Positions 56,007-64,000 of a stretch of 64,000 nucleotides of DNA are shown here, piece by piece. The notes beneath the pieces are model-generated. The model saw only the letters and a list, made by a program, of their open reading frames with translations, had not been told where the DNA came from and made no database searches. A program made the position numbers and the translations under genes. Numbering within the stretch: position 1 is the stretch's first letter; each line of letters starts with the position of its first letter. Where the stretch lies: NCBI RefSeq assembly GCF_000424685.1, contig NZ_KE384224.1, forward strand, positions 372,001 through 436,000, given 5' to 3'. Source of the stretch: Methylococcus capsulatus str. Texas = ATCC 19069 (GTDB lineage: Bacteria > Pseudomonadota > Gammaproteobacteria > Methylococcales > Methylococcaceae).

Positions 56007-56257
56007 AGGGGCCCTACCTGCATATGCACAGCGAAAATCTCGTCAAGATGGCAAACAACATCGGCGCCTTTTTCCAGGCGGAGCCCGACCACGCCGTAGC
56101 CGTTCAGGGCGTGGTCGATCATCTGCACAAGTTCTGGGAGCCCCGGATGCGCCGCCAGATCATCGCCCACCTCCAGGCCGGCGGCGAAGGACTGAGCCCG
56201 CTGGCACGTGAAGCCGTGGCCGTGCTCATGAACGAGCAACAGAAGAATGCGGCCTGA
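56003..56257 (+). CDS. fdsD: Formate dehydrogenase delta subunit
   Basis: 84 residues. The family motifs LVKMANNIGAFF, then VVDHLHKFWEPRMRRQIIAHL, and a C-terminal LSPLAREAV identify FdsD, a small subunit needed for assembly or stability of NAD-linked formate dehydrogenase. The ATGA overlap with fdhD sets the start. Last gene of the operon; a hairpin follows. Confidence 0.93.
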   Translation: MKGPYLHMHSENLVKMANNIGAFFQAEPDHAVAVQGVVDHLHKFWEPRMRRQIIAHLQAGGEGLSPLAREAVAVLMNEQQKNAA

Positions 56258-56297
56258 CCGGTTTTCCACCACCGCGTAGCACCGGCACGCTCCCCTT

Positions 56298-56326
56298 CCG
56301 GCCCCGTCTTGCCGCGGGGTCGGTTT
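56298..56326 (+). terminator. Hairpin after the fds operon
   Basis: CCGGCCCCG (56298-56306) pairs with CGGGGTCGG (56315-56323), a 9-bp stem with one G-T pair and an 8-nt loop, followed by only three T. It is a plausible but weak intrinsic terminator. Confidence 0.5.
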
Positions 56327-56380
56327 CATCCCCTGCAAGCCGGACAAGGATGCCGCGAGCGTCTTGCTTTTAATCGATAC

Positions 56381-56396
56381 TTCCATAATCATGGAA
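56381..56396. promoter_or_regulatory. Perfect palindrome, candidate ArsR operator
   Basis: TTCCAT, AATC, ATGGAA is a perfect 6-4-6 inverted repeat ending 2 nt before the ArsR-family start codon. Its spacing suits a winged-helix dimer, and it overlaps the place where the ribosome site should be, so repressor binding would block transcription elongation or initiation. Confidence 0.55.
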
Positions 56397-56398
56397 AA

Positions 56399-56740
56399 AT
56401 GGAATCGAAGTCCGTCGTGATTGCCCTTGCCGCCCTGGCGCAAGAATCCCGTCTGGCCGTATTCCGGTTGTTGATCCAGGCCGGGCCGGAGGGTTTTTCC
56501 GCCGGCCGAATCGCCGAAGCCCTGGGAATCGCCCCTTCATCGTTGTCCTTCCATCTCAAGGAGTTGGTCCATGCCGGTCTCGTCAGATCACGTCAGGAAA
56601 GCCGTTATGTCATCTATTCGGCGAATTTCGAGGTAATGAACGAGCTGATCGGGTTTTTGACCGAGAACTGCTGCCGCGGCGCCCCCTGTACGACGTCCAC
56701 CCCGATTCGATGCGCTACCGATCAGGAGACTCCTGAATGA
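56399..56740 (+). CDS. ArsR/SmtB-family transcriptional regulator
   Basis: 113 residues with a winged helix-turn-helix: ALAALAQESRLAVFRLLIQAG, then IAEALGIAPSSLSFHLKELVHAGLVRSRQESRYVIYS. The usual ELCVCDL arsenic site is absent from the helix (GFSAGRIAEALG there). A C-terminal Cys pair with a further Cys (CCRGAPC) could bind As(III), as in Acidithiobacillus/Corynebacterium-type ArsR. The start follows a palindromic candidate operator. arsC overlaps its 3' end by 4 nt, so it probably represses this pair. Confidence 0.88.
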   Translation: MESKSVVIALAALAQESRLAVFRLLIQAGPEGFSAGRIAEALGIAPSSLSFHLKELVHAGLVRSRQESRYVIYSANFEVMNELIGFLTENCCRGAPCTTSTPIRCATDQETPE

Positions 56741-57234
56741 GCGAGAGAACCTACAACGTGCTTTTCCTGTGTACCGGCAATTCGGCCCGCAGCATCATGG
56801 CAGAGGCGCTGCTCAACCATCTCGGCAAGGGACGTTTTCGTGCCTACAGCGCCGGCAGCCATCCGACCGGTCGCGTCAATCCGCTAGCGTTGGAACGGCT
56901 GGCCAAAGAAGGCGTTCCGGCGGACGAGGCACACAGCAAAAGCTGGGACGAGTTCGCTGTCCCAGGGGCACCGCCGCTGGATTTCGTCATCACGGTCTGC
57001 GATAACGCCGCCGGCGAAGTATGCCCGGTCTGGCCCGGCCAGCCGATCACCGCCCATTGGGGATTGCCCGATCCGGCGGCCGTCGAAGGTTCTGAAAGCG
57101 AGCGACGGTTCGCATTTGCCCAGACCTTCGCGCTTCTCGAACGGCGCATCACCCTGTTCACCGCCCTCAACCCCCACAGCCTGGAACGGCTCGCCCTGGA
57201 GCGGAAGCTTCGCGACATCGGACGGACGGCTTGA
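56737..57234 (+). CDS. arsC: Arsenate reductase, low-molecular-weight phosphatase type
   Basis: 165 residues. LFLCTGNSARSIMAEALLNH carries the CX5R active site (CTGNSAR), and ITVCDNAAGEVCPVWPG the further cysteine pair of thioredoxin-coupled ArsC. DPAAVEGSE provides the catalytic Asp. It reduces arsenate to arsenite in the cytoplasm. It is coupled to the ArsR-family gene by an ATGA overlap; no arsenite efflux gene follows in the window. Confidence 0.92.
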   Translation: MSERTYNVLFLCTGNSARSIMAEALLNHLGKGRFRAYSAGSHPTGRVNPLALERLAKEGVPADEAHSKSWDEFAVPGAPPLDFVITVCDNAAGEVCPVWPGQPITAHWGLPDPAAVEGSESERRFAFAQTFALLERRITLFTALNPHSLERLALERKLRDIGRTA

Positions 57235-57713
57235 CACAAGCCGCACAGGAGCGCAGAGAGCCATCCAACCGGAAAGGTCAACCGCCATGCGCTGGCGAGC
57301 TTGCCCAGGCACGGCGTGTCCGCTGAAGGACCGGGCAGCAAATCCGGGGAGGCCAACGGCGATATGGTTTACTAACCCGGCCATCGAAGAGCGGTTGGTG
57401 ATGTGACATCGGGCAGAATCTGTGTCCGGAAATCATCCTGTGAAGTCCAGGACGAAATGCGACGGCGGGCGCTACGGATGCGTACGGAATCGAAATCCTC
57501 TTGGAGGGAAATCGCGCGGGTGGTCGGTGTCGATATCGATACGGTGGGAGCGGAAGACGTCGACGGCCCACCTTGCGGCATCAGCATGCAACCGGAGCAA
57601 GCCAAGCAAGGCGAACAAGATGGGGTCGGCGGGTCCTTCCGCGGCGCTCAGGTTTCGCTCACCCGTTGGCGTCGGCTCCGGACCCGGCAGACGCGCCGGT
57701 GAGAAGCGCGCCG
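57235..57713 (+). pseudogene. 479-nt stretch without an intact gene; possible transposase helix-turn-helix remnant
   Basis: No complete gene is recognisable between arsC and radA. One short frame (about 57403-57702, plus strand) contains RRRALRMRTESKSSWREIARVVGVD, which reads like the N-terminal helix-turn-helix of an IS-type transposase. Nothing around it continues as a transposase, and no terminal repeats are evident. Treated as a possible decayed mobile-element fragment. Confidence 0.25.
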
Positions 57714-59057
57714 TCAAAGCGCGTTGATCGCTTCCCGCAGATTCCTTGCAGCGATGATGGAAACTCCCGGCACACCCTGCTTCGGCGCGTTCTTGGCGGG
57801 CACCAGGGCGTACTTGAAGCCGTGCTTGGCGGCTTCGCGCAGGCGCTCTTCGCCGTTGGGGACGGGACGGATTTCACCATTGAGACCGAGTTCGCCGAAG
57901 ATGACCCACTCGCCGGGCACGGGGCGGTCGCGGAAACTGGAGACGACGGCGCAGGCGATGGCGAGGTCGCCGGCGGTTTCGGTGAGACGGACACCGCCGA
58001 CCAGATTGACGAATACATCCTGAGCGGCGACCGGCACGCCGCCATGGCGGTGGAGCACGGCCAGCAGCATCGCCAGCCGGTTCATTTCCATGCCCACCAC
58101 CAGCCGTCGCGGGGACTGGAGATGGGATTCGTCGACCAGGGCTTGGACTTCGACCAATAAAGGCCGGCTGCCTTCCCGGGTCACGGTGACGATGCTGCCC
58201 GGCATGTCCTCATCGCCTCGCGACAGGAAGATGGCCGAAGGGTTGCGGACTTCCTTGAGCCCGGTCTCGGTCATGGCGAAGACGCCCAGTTCGTTGACCG
58301 CGCCGAAGCGGTTCTTGAACGAGCGCACCACCCGGTAGCGGCTGGAAGCATCCCCCTCGAAATACAGCACGGTATCGACCATGTGCTCCAGCACCCGGGG
58401 GCCGGCCAGCGCGCCCTCCTTGGTGACGTGCCCGACCAGGAACACGGTGGTCGAACTCTGCTTGGCGTAGCGCACCAGTTGCGCCGCGCATTCCCGCACC
58501 TGCCCCACTGAACCGGGCGCGGACTGCAAGGCTTCACTGTATACGGTCTGGATCGAATCGACCACCAGCACCTCTGGCTTGTGCCGCTCCGCGGTGTCGA
58601 GGATGCGTTCCAGCGAGGTCTCGGCCAGTGCCTGAATGCCGTGACCGTCCAGTCCCAGGCGATGGGCCCGGAGACTGACCTGGCTGAGCGATTCCTCGCC
58701 GGTCACATACAGTGTGCGGGCGCTCTTTCCCAGATAGGCCAGGGTCTGCAACAGCAATGTGGATTTGCCGATACCGGGATCGCCGCCCAGCAGGATCGCC
58801 GACCCCGGCACCACCCCGCCGCCGAGCACCCGGTCGAGCTCGCCCAGTCCGCTGGTGACGCGCGAGAGGTCCTCGCGGGACACCTCGGCCAACGACACCG
58901 GCATGCTGCCCTCCGCCGCACCGGCGTAGCCGGCCCGACGCCTGCCGACCGCCGGCGCTTCGATTTCTTCGACCAGGGTGTTCCACTGGCCGCAGCCACC
59001 GCACTGGCCGGACCATTTGGGCTGACTCTGGCCACACCCGGTGCAGCGGTAGACCAC
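57714..59057 (-). CDS. radA: DNA repair protein RadA (Sms)
   Basis: 447 residues. An N-terminal C4 zinc finger (CTGCGQ, CGGCGQW) precedes the RecA-like ATPase core with Walker A GGDPGIGKSTLLLQ, Walker B VLVVDSIQT and the RadA KNRFG motif, then a Lon-protease-like C-terminal domain (LNGEIRPV). It promotes branch migration in recombination. The start is GTG at 59057, the first usable start in a frame that would otherwise run into the upstream methyltransferase stop; the usual N-terminal extension of a few residues is missing. Confidence 0.95.
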   Translation of the reverse strand: MVYRCTGCGQSQPKWSGQCGGCGQWNTLVEEIEAPAVGRRRAGYAGAAEGSMPVSLAEVSREDLSRVTSGLGELDRVLGGGVVPGSAILLGGDPGIGKSTLLLQTLAYLGKSARTLYVTGEESLSQVSLRAHRLGLDGHGIQALAETSLERILDTAERHKPEVLVVDSIQTVYSEALQSAPGSVGQVRECAAQLVRYAKQSSTTVFLVGHVTKEGALAGPRVLEHMVDTVLYFEGDASSRYRVVRSFKNRFGAVNELGVFAMTETGLKEVRNPSAIFLSRGDEDMPGSIVTVTREGSRPLLVEVQALVDESHLQSPRRLVVGMEMNRLAMLLAVLHRHGGVPVAAQDVFVNLVGGVRLTETAGDLAIACAVVSSFRDRPVPGEWVIFGELGLNGEIRPVPNGEERLREAAKHGFKYALVPAKNAPKQGVPGVSIIAARNLREAINAL

Positions 59058-59086
59058 CCTGCCCGCCTTGGACCCTCTGGCGGCGC

Positions 59087-59830
59087 TCAGGGCTTGCTCC
59101 CCGTCACCAGGGCATTGACCTCGTCGCGATAATGCACGCTCACCGGATGGAAGCCGATCTCCGCCATCGCGTCGAGGCTGGGAGCCAGCCGCATCACGCG
59201 GTCGGGCGATTCGTCGCTGAACAAATGGACGATCCAGTGCTCCAGCAGATCGATGCGGTTCAGTTCCCGGAATACCTTGAAATACTGTTTGACCTCTTCC
59301 TGGATGAGCCGGGTGTGTTCCAGGGTATCGTCCAATCCATAGCGGTCGCCGTTCACGAACAGCCCACCGGGCTTGAGCACGCGGAAGATTTCCTGCAGCA
59401 CTTCGCGCCTGTAGCCGTTCATGAAGTTATGCAGGGTGAAGGCGGAAGCGATGACCTCGAAACTGTCATCGGCCTGGTTACGGAGAAACGACAGGGCATC
59501 GTTCTCGACCAGCCGCAAGCGCCCCGCCTCGATCCAGGACGCCAGATTCGCCCCCGCCTGCACCAGCATGGACGGCTCGGAGTCGACGGCCGTCAGCGGC
59601 ACCTCGTCCAGTGCCGCGAGCAAGGCTGCGGTCGTCACGCCGGTGCCGCAACCGAGTTCCAATGCGTCGTCCGGGACTGCCCGTCCGCGCAGCCATCCGG
59701 CCACGAACTCTCCTACGCGCCGGCTCATGTCCGCAGCAGCCGGACAGATCAATGCAAGCTTCTCGTACTCTTCGGCTATCGGGCCGGAAAACAGCCGCTC
59801 GGCAGTGTGCAAACTGGAAATCGCGTTCAT
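59087..59830 (-). CDS. SAM-dependent methyltransferase, class I
   Basis: 247 residues. The SAM site is LELGCGTGVTTAALL, followed by LTAVDSEPSML, NDALSFL and FRVLKPGGLFVNGDRYG. A short helical lid precedes the fold. The substrate is not predictable: it resembles UbiE/Methyltransf_25-type enzymes acting on small molecules. The start at 59830 follows from the conserved N-terminus; it is divergent from htpX (108-nt gap) and upstream of radA on the same strand (29-nt gap). Confidence 0.85.
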   Translation of the reverse strand: MNAISSLHTAERLFSGPIAEEYEKLALICPAAADMSRRVGEFVAGWLRGRAVPDDALELGCGTGVTTAALLAALDEVPLTAVDSEPSMLVQAGANLASWIEAGRLRLVENDALSFLRNQADDSFEVIASAFTLHNFMNGYRREVLQEIFRVLKPGGLFVNGDRYGLDDTLEHTRLIQEEVKQYFKVFRELNRIDLLEHWIVHLFSDESPDRVMRLAPSLDAMAEIGFHPVSVHYRDEVNALVTGSKP

Positions 59831-59938
59831 GGGAACTGAAGACACCCCACCTCTGGAAGAAAACCGTGGCCCGCTTGATTTTTCATGCGGGCGCCGCAGA
59901 TTATGGTAGCACTCAAACCAACCACGGGGATTCCCGCC

Positions 59939-60823
59939 ATGCGCATCCTTTTGTTCCTGCTGACCAACGCCGCCGTACTGGTGCTGATCAGCATCGTTTT
60001 CAACGTGCTCGGCCTGGGCCAGTTGCTGGCACAGCAGGGCGTCAACCTGGATCTCGACAGCCTGCTGGTGTTCTCCGCCGTCATGGGCATGAGCGGGTCC
60101 TTCATCTCGCTGCTGATGTCCAAATGGATGGCGAAACAGTCTATGGGCGTCTTCGTCATCGAACGGCCGTCCAACAGTACCGAGAGCTGGCTGATCGACA
60201 CCGTCGCCCGCCAGGCCCGGCAGCTCGGGCTCGGCATGCCGGAAGTCGGCATCTTCGACTCCCCCGAACCGAACGCCTTCGCTACCGGAGCCAGCAAGAA
60301 CAGCTCGCTGGTCGCGGTCAGCACCGGCCTGTTGCAGAACATGAACCCGGACGAAGTCGAGGCCGTGCTCGGCCATGAGATGAGCCACGTCGCCAACGGC
60401 GACATGGTGACCATGGGCCTGCTCCAGGGTGTGGTCAACACTTTCGTATATTTCTTCGCCACGGTGGCCGGCCATCTGGTCGACCGTGTGCTGTTCCGCT
60501 CGGAGGACGACCGCGGCGGCTACGGCCCGGCTTATTACATCACCCAGATGATCGCGCAGATCATACTGTCGATCCTCGCCACCATGATCGTGATGTGGTT
60601 CTCGCGCTGGCGCGAGTTCCGCGCCGATGCCGGTGGCGCCCGCCTGGCCGGTCGAGGCAAGATGATCGATGCTCTGCGAGCACTCCAACGGGCACGGGAG
60701 CCGCACGACCTTCCCGGTCAGCTCGCGGCCTTCGGCATCAGCGGTGGCGGCGGCCTGAGCCGGCTGTTCATGAGCCATCCGCCGCTGGAAGAGCGCATCG
60801 CCGCGCTGCAGAACCTGCGCTGA
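59939..60823 (+). CDS. htpX: Membrane zinc metalloprotease HtpX
   Basis: 294 residues. Two N-terminal helices (ILLFLLTNAAVLVLISIVF and a second near 35-55) precede the catalytic VEAVLGHEMSHVANGDM (H146, E147, H150), two more helices (VVNTFVYFFATVAG and IAQIILSILATMIVMW) and the third zinc ligand region RWREFRADAGGARLAG. It degrades damaged membrane proteins alongside FtsH and is heat- and stress-induced in E. coli. An upstream ATG at 59885 lacks family similarity and is rejected. Confidence 0.96.
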   Translation: MRILLFLLTNAAVLVLISIVFNVLGLGQLLAQQGVNLDLDSLLVFSAVMGMSGSFISLLMSKWMAKQSMGVFVIERPSNSTESWLIDTVARQARQLGLGMPEVGIFDSPEPNAFATGASKNSSLVAVSTGLLQNMNPDEVEAVLGHEMSHVANGDMVTMGLLQGVVNTFVYFFATVAGHLVDRVLFRSEDDRGGYGPAYYITQMIAQIILSILATMIVMWFSRWREFRADAGGARLAGRGKMIDALRALQRAREPHDLPGQLAAFGISGGGGLSRLFMSHPPLEERIAALQNLR

Positions 60824-60870
60824 GCCACGCCTTCGGTGCCGTCCTGACCCTCTCCTCGTGTGCGAGGGGG

Positions 60871-61674
60871 TCAGCCATGGCGCCACATCTTGACGGCCGA
60901 CAGCACCAGAATCGCCGCCAACACCGGCAACAGCCAGGCCATAGGAACCACACCGAGCAGCAGGCCGCCCAGCCAGACCCCGGCGAGCGATCCCAGGGCC
61001 ATGAGGGCGATGAAACGGCGTTGCGCGGCGATCACCGCGAAGCTTCGGTCGCGACTGTAGCGGGCAAAGCTCGTCACCATGGTGGGCAGACTTACGGCGA
61101 GGGACAGGCTGCCGGCGAGTTTGAGATCCAGTCCGAACAGCAGCACCAGGGTGGGTATGAGCAGTTCGCCTCCCGCAACACCCAGAACCGCCGCGACCAT
61201 TCCGATGCCGACACCGGCCAGCGCACCGGCCAAGACCAGGGCGATGCCCTCCAGCCGGGCGGCCGATCCGGACTCCACATCATGCCCCCAAAGCAAGGCC
61301 GCTGCGATTCCCACCAACAGTACTGCTATTACCCGGTAGAGAATCCGCGACTGGAGCCGCGTCGCCCAACCAGCGCCGATCCAGGCCCCGCCGAGACTTC
61401 CGGACAGCAGCGTGAGGACGACGTCCCCATGCGACAGTACGCTGGAAAAGGGGACCGCGCCGGCGCGGAACGGCAAGGCGGCTGCCACTACGATGAGGCT
61501 CATCGCCTTGTTCAGTATGACCGCCTCCAGCGCACCGAAACCGAACAGACCGATCAGCAGAGGGAGCCGAAACTCTGCTCCGCCGATGCCGATCAGCCCC
61601 CCCAGCATACCGATCGCGGCACCGCTCCCGAACGCGGCGAACGGCGTACAAACATCTCGGGTTCTGGAAAGCAT
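60871..61674 (-). CDS. TauE/SafE family permease
   Basis: 267 residues with about eight membrane helices in two repeats. Each repeat contains the family glycine motif (GMLGGLIGIGGAEFRLPLL and GMVAAVLGVAGGELLIPTL). Family members export sulfite, sulfoacetate or similar organic anions; the substrate here is unknown. It is tail to tail with htpX and upstream, on the same strand, of nothing recognisable as its pathway. Confidence 0.88.
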   Translation of the reverse strand: MLSRTRDVCTPFAAFGSGAAIGMLGGLIGIGGAEFRLPLLIGLFGFGALEAVILNKAMSLIVVAAALPFRAGAVPFSSVLSHGDVVLTLLSGSLGGAWIGAGWATRLQSRILYRVIAVLLVGIAAALLWGHDVESGSAARLEGIALVLAGALAGVGIGMVAAVLGVAGGELLIPTLVLLFGLDLKLAGSLSLAVSLPTMVTSFARYSRDRSFAVIAAQRRFIALMALGSLAGVWLGGLLLGVVPMAWLLPVLAAILVLSAVKMWRHG

Positions 61675-61772
61675 GTGCTGATTGCCCCCGGGCTTCCTGC
61701 TTGAGCCCAGGTCACATAGGGATTGGAAAGTCCGCTCCGGCCCAGGTCTGGGACGGAGCGGCCGATTGCGTC

Positions 61773-62201
61773 TTAGGCCGCCACGCCGAGAATGACCGAG
61801 CCGGCCTTGAATACCGCCATCGCGGTCTGGCCCTCCGCCAGCCCCAATGCTTCAAGGCTGTCGTTGGTGATCGTCGCGGCCACGGTCTCGCCGCCGCCCA
61901 GATCGATGATGACGTCCGAATTGACCGCGCCCTTGTGAATGCGGCTCACGGTGCCGCTCAACTGGTTGCGGGCGGACAGGCGGTAGCCGGCGTTGTCCGT
62001 CACGACGATGACCTGGGGCGCCTTGACCAGCGCGACGGCATCGCCGCCCACTTTGACCCCGAGCTTCTCCGCCGACTCCTTGGTGATCGCCGCAACGATG
62101 CTCTGTCCTCCTTTGAGTCCCACGGCCACTTCGGCATTGACCGCGCCGACGTTGACGGCTGTGATCTTGCCGAAAAACTGATTTCGTGCACTCGTTTTCA
62201 T
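61773..62201 (-). CDS. Molbindin-type molybdate-binding protein with two Mop domains
   Basis: 142 residues made of two tandem TOBE/Mop repeats: ARNQFFGKITAVNVGAVNAEV and ARNQLSGTVSRIHKGAVNSDV, each ending near ITKESAEKLG or ITNDSLEALGL. Such proteins store or buffer molybdate in the cytoplasm. The ATG at 62201 has AAAGGAG 8 nt upstream; a longer frame from 62270 is rejected. It lies downstream of modB-modC on the same strand (97-nt gap). Confidence 0.93.
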   Translation of the reverse strand: MKTSARNQFFGKITAVNVGAVNAEVAVGLKGGQSIVAAITKESAEKLGVKVGGDAVALVKAPQVIVVTDNAGYRLSARNQLSGTVSRIHKGAVNSDVIIDLGGGETVAATITNDSLEALGLAEGQTAMAVFKAGSVILGVAA

Positions 62202-62298
62202 GACTCGACTCCTTTGCCTCGTTAGCCGCCAGACAATGTGATTTCCGGAAGTAGCGGCAACCTCCGTCACAGCGAACAGGGACGATACCGCCGCCGGT

Positions 62299-63369
62299 TC
62301 ATTCCATCAAAGCGACGGACTTCACCTGGACCCATACCTCCTGGCCTCGGACGATGCCGAGCGCCGAGGCGGAGCGCTTCGTCAACCGCGCAAGCAATGG
62401 CGATTCTCCCACCCGAACCCGTACCAGCGCCAATCCCGGATGGTCTTCGTCCTCGATCGCATCCACCCGTCCCCGCAGCAGGTTGAGCACACTGGTTTCC
62501 TCCTGCCGTTGCCGGGCCAGGCTGACGTCGCGGGCCAGCACGCGCACCCTGATCTTGCGTCCCACCGGAATCCCCCTATCCCTGGTCCACAAACTGCCGC
62601 CGGGAAAATCCAAGCGCGCCAGATGCCAGGACTCGTCCCGCTCCCCCACCACGGCATCCAGCACGGCCCCGGCATCCTCGCCGAGCCGGATGGGCAGATC
62701 GAGCCGGGCGAGGGTTTCTTTCAGGGGCCCGGCGGCGATCACCCGCCCCTCCTCCATCGCAACGAGGTGATCCGCCAGCCTAGCCACCTCATCGGGAGAA
62801 TGACTCACGTATAGGACCGGAATGTCGAGTTCGTCATGCAGGCGCTCGAGGTAGGGCAGGATTTCCTGCTTGCGCTTGAGATCGAGCGCAGCCAGCGGCT
62901 CGTCCATGAGCAGGACCCGCGGGCTGACGGCCAGCGCCCGGGCGATGGCGACACGCTGGCGCTCTCCGCCGGACAGCCGGTCCGGCTTGCGGTCGAGGAG
63001 ATGGCCAATCCCCAGGAGTTCCACGGCCTGATCCAGGCTCACCCGTACCGGCCCCGACGCCCGCTTCATCCCGAAACGCAGATTGCCGAGCACGGTCAGA
63101 TGAGGAAACAGGCTGGCCTCCTGGAAAACATAGCCCAGCGGCCGCTTGTGGGTAGGAACCCAGATTTTTTCATCCTGCCAGACTTCGCCGTTGAACGTCA
63201 GGCGGCCGGCCGAGACACGTTCGATGCCTGCGATGCAGCGCAGGAGCGTGGTCTTTCCCGAACCGGAATGGCCGAACAAGGCCGTCACTCCCCGTCCGGG
63301 CAAAGTGAGGTCGACGTCGAGCCGGAAACCCGGCCAGTCGATGTGAAAGCGCGCGTGAATGTCCTCCAT
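62299..63369 (-). CDS. modC: Molybdate ABC transporter ATP-binding protein
   Basis: 356 residues. Walker A FGHSGSGKTTLLR, Q-loop YVFQEASLFPHL, signature LSGGERQRVAIARAL, Walker B VLLMDEPLAALD, and a C-terminal TOBE/Mop domain (VLARDVSLARQRQEETS and LLARLTKRSASALG) that senses molybdate. It energises uptake with ModB. The ATG at 63369 follows the modB stop by one base. Confidence 0.95.
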   Translation of the reverse strand: MEDIHARFHIDWPGFRLDVDLTLPGRGVTALFGHSGSGKTTLLRCIAGIERVSAGRLTFNGEVWQDEKIWVPTHKRPLGYVFQEASLFPHLTVLGNLRFGMKRASGPVRVSLDQAVELLGIGHLLDRKPDRLSGGERQRVAIARALAVSPRVLLMDEPLAALDLKRKQEILPYLERLHDELDIPVLYVSHSPDEVARLADHLVAMEEGRVIAAGPLKETLARLDLPIRLGEDAGAVLDAVVGERDESWHLARLDFPGGSLWTRDRGIPVGRKIRVRVLARDVSLARQRQEETSVLNLLRGRVDAIEDEDHPGLALVRVRVGESPLLARLTKRSASALGIVRGQEVWVQVKSVALME

Positions 63370-63370
63370 G

Positions 63371-64000
63371 TCATCCGGCCTTCTTGGGATTGGGCCGCCA
63401 AGCATAGAGCGCCAGCAGAACCAGAAAGGAAAACATCAGCATCACCGCAGCCAGCCGGTGGGCCTGGGCATACTCCAACGCCTCGACATGGTCGTAAATC
63501 TGCACCGAGGCCACCCGCGTCACGCCCGGTATGTTGCCGCCTATCATCAGCACGACGCCGAACTCCCCGACGGTGTGGGCGAACGTCAGAATGGCGGCGG
63601 TGAGGAAACCCGGCAGCGCCAACGGCAGTGCGACGCTGAAGAAAGCATCCATCGGCGCGGCACGCAGTGTCGCGGCCACTTCCAGCGGCCGGTCGCCGAT
63701 GGCCTCGAAGGCGTTCTGCACCGGCTGAACCATGAAAGGCAATGAATAGAATACCGAGGCCAGCACCAGTCCCCAGAACGTGAACGGCAGCGGGCCGATG
63801 CCCAACTCTCGGGTCAGGTAACCGACCGGGCCATGTGGCCCCATCGCCAACAGCAGGTAGAATCCCAGCACCGATGGCGGCAGCACCAGGGGCAAGGCCA
63901 CCACGGCGCCGATCGGCCCCTTCCATTTCGATCGCGTACGCGCCAGCCACCAGGCGATGGGCGTCCCGACGAGGAGCAGGATCGCGGTGACGATGCTCGC
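63371..64000 (-). CDS. modB: Molybdate ABC transporter permease, C-terminal part (cut by window end)
   Basis: At least 209 residues, open to the window edge; the start is outside. It has [20 protein letters not shown], then [22 protein letters not shown] and the EAA loop region [24 protein letters not shown], and [20 protein letters not shown], all typical of ModB/CysTW permeases. It forms the inner-membrane channel for molybdate (or tungstate). Confidence 0.94.
   Translation of the reverse strand, partial: ASIVTAILLLVGTPIAWWLARTRSKWKGPIGAVVALPLVLPPSVLGFYLLLAMGPHGPVGYLTRELGIGPLPFTFWGLVLASVFYSLPFMVQPVQNAFEAIGDRPLEVAATLRAAPMDAFFSVALPLALPGFLTAAILTFAHTVGEFGVVLMIGGNIPGVTRVASVQIYDHVEALEYAQAHRLAAVMLMFSFLVLLALYAWRPNPKKAG

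Noticed and set aside
1-64000. CRISPR arrays, intact insertion sequences, prophage genes, rRNA genes
   Set aside because: Reading through the window showed no regularly spaced repeats, no complete transposase or integrase, no phage structural genes and no rRNA sequence.

Overview
The window is a high-GC gammaproteobacterial chromosome segment. It most resembles a Methylococcus-type methanotroph (a Methylococcus capsulatus-like genome). Support for this is the gyrA-serC-pheA-hisC-tyrA-aroA-cmk-rpsA-ihfB-lapB gene order, a serine-cycle trio (serine-glyoxylate aminotransferase, hydroxypyruvate reductase, glycerate kinase), a sterol delta-24-reductase of the eukaryotic DHCR24 type, and a soluble NAD-linked formate dehydrogenase operon. 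No methane monooxygenase gene lies in the window, so the organism call is an inference.

Layout. (1) 1-20053 is an exopolysaccharide locus. A leftward operon (about 6796 to 1) carries two GT4 and two GT2 glycosyltransferases, an acetyltransferase, a degenerate sugar-phosphate transferase fused to a WecG/TagA transferase, and the start of a membrane mannosyltransferase. A divergent rightward operon (6976-14556) carries a STAS-domain regulator, a Wza-like export lipoprotein, a Wzc-like chain-length protein with a broken Walker A motif, two glycosyltransferases, an acetyltransferase and an O-antigen ligase/polymerase. A leftward 938-residue flippase-MFS fusion, a GT25 enzyme and a glycosidase-like lipoprotein follow. 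(2) 20147-32859 is a conserved housekeeping block: gyrA, serC, a serA remnant, aromatic amino acid and histidine genes, cmk, rpsA, ihfB, lapB. (3) 32825-36916 runs leftward: sga, hpr, glycerate kinase, psd. (4) 37163-39231 holds a tRNA(CAT) with a strong promoter, then an AT-rich patch with the DHCR24-like gene. (5) 39336-50009 holds a lytic transglycosylase, tesA-hopJ divergent from ybbA-ybbP, a small membrane protein, and a J-domain protein followed by two coupled GTPases. (6) 50153-57234 is fdsGBA-fdhD-fdsD, then arsR-arsC. (7) 57235-64000 holds a gene-poor stretch, radA, a methyltransferase, htpX, a TauE/SafE permease, a molbindin, modC and modB (cut by the window end).

The parts connect. 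Formate dehydrogenase needs a molybdopterin cofactor with a sulfurated metal: FdhD is encoded inside the operon, and molybdate uptake and storage genes lie about 6 kb away. Formate oxidation and the serine-cycle enzymes belong to one-carbon metabolism. Sterol side-chain reduction fits the known sterol synthesis of Methylococcus. The most unusual items are the flippase-MFS fusion, the degenerate initiating transferase and degenerate Wzc kinase in the same polysaccharide locus, the DHCR24-like gene in an AT-rich patch beside a tRNA, the collapsed serA, and the J-domain/paired-GTPase cluster.
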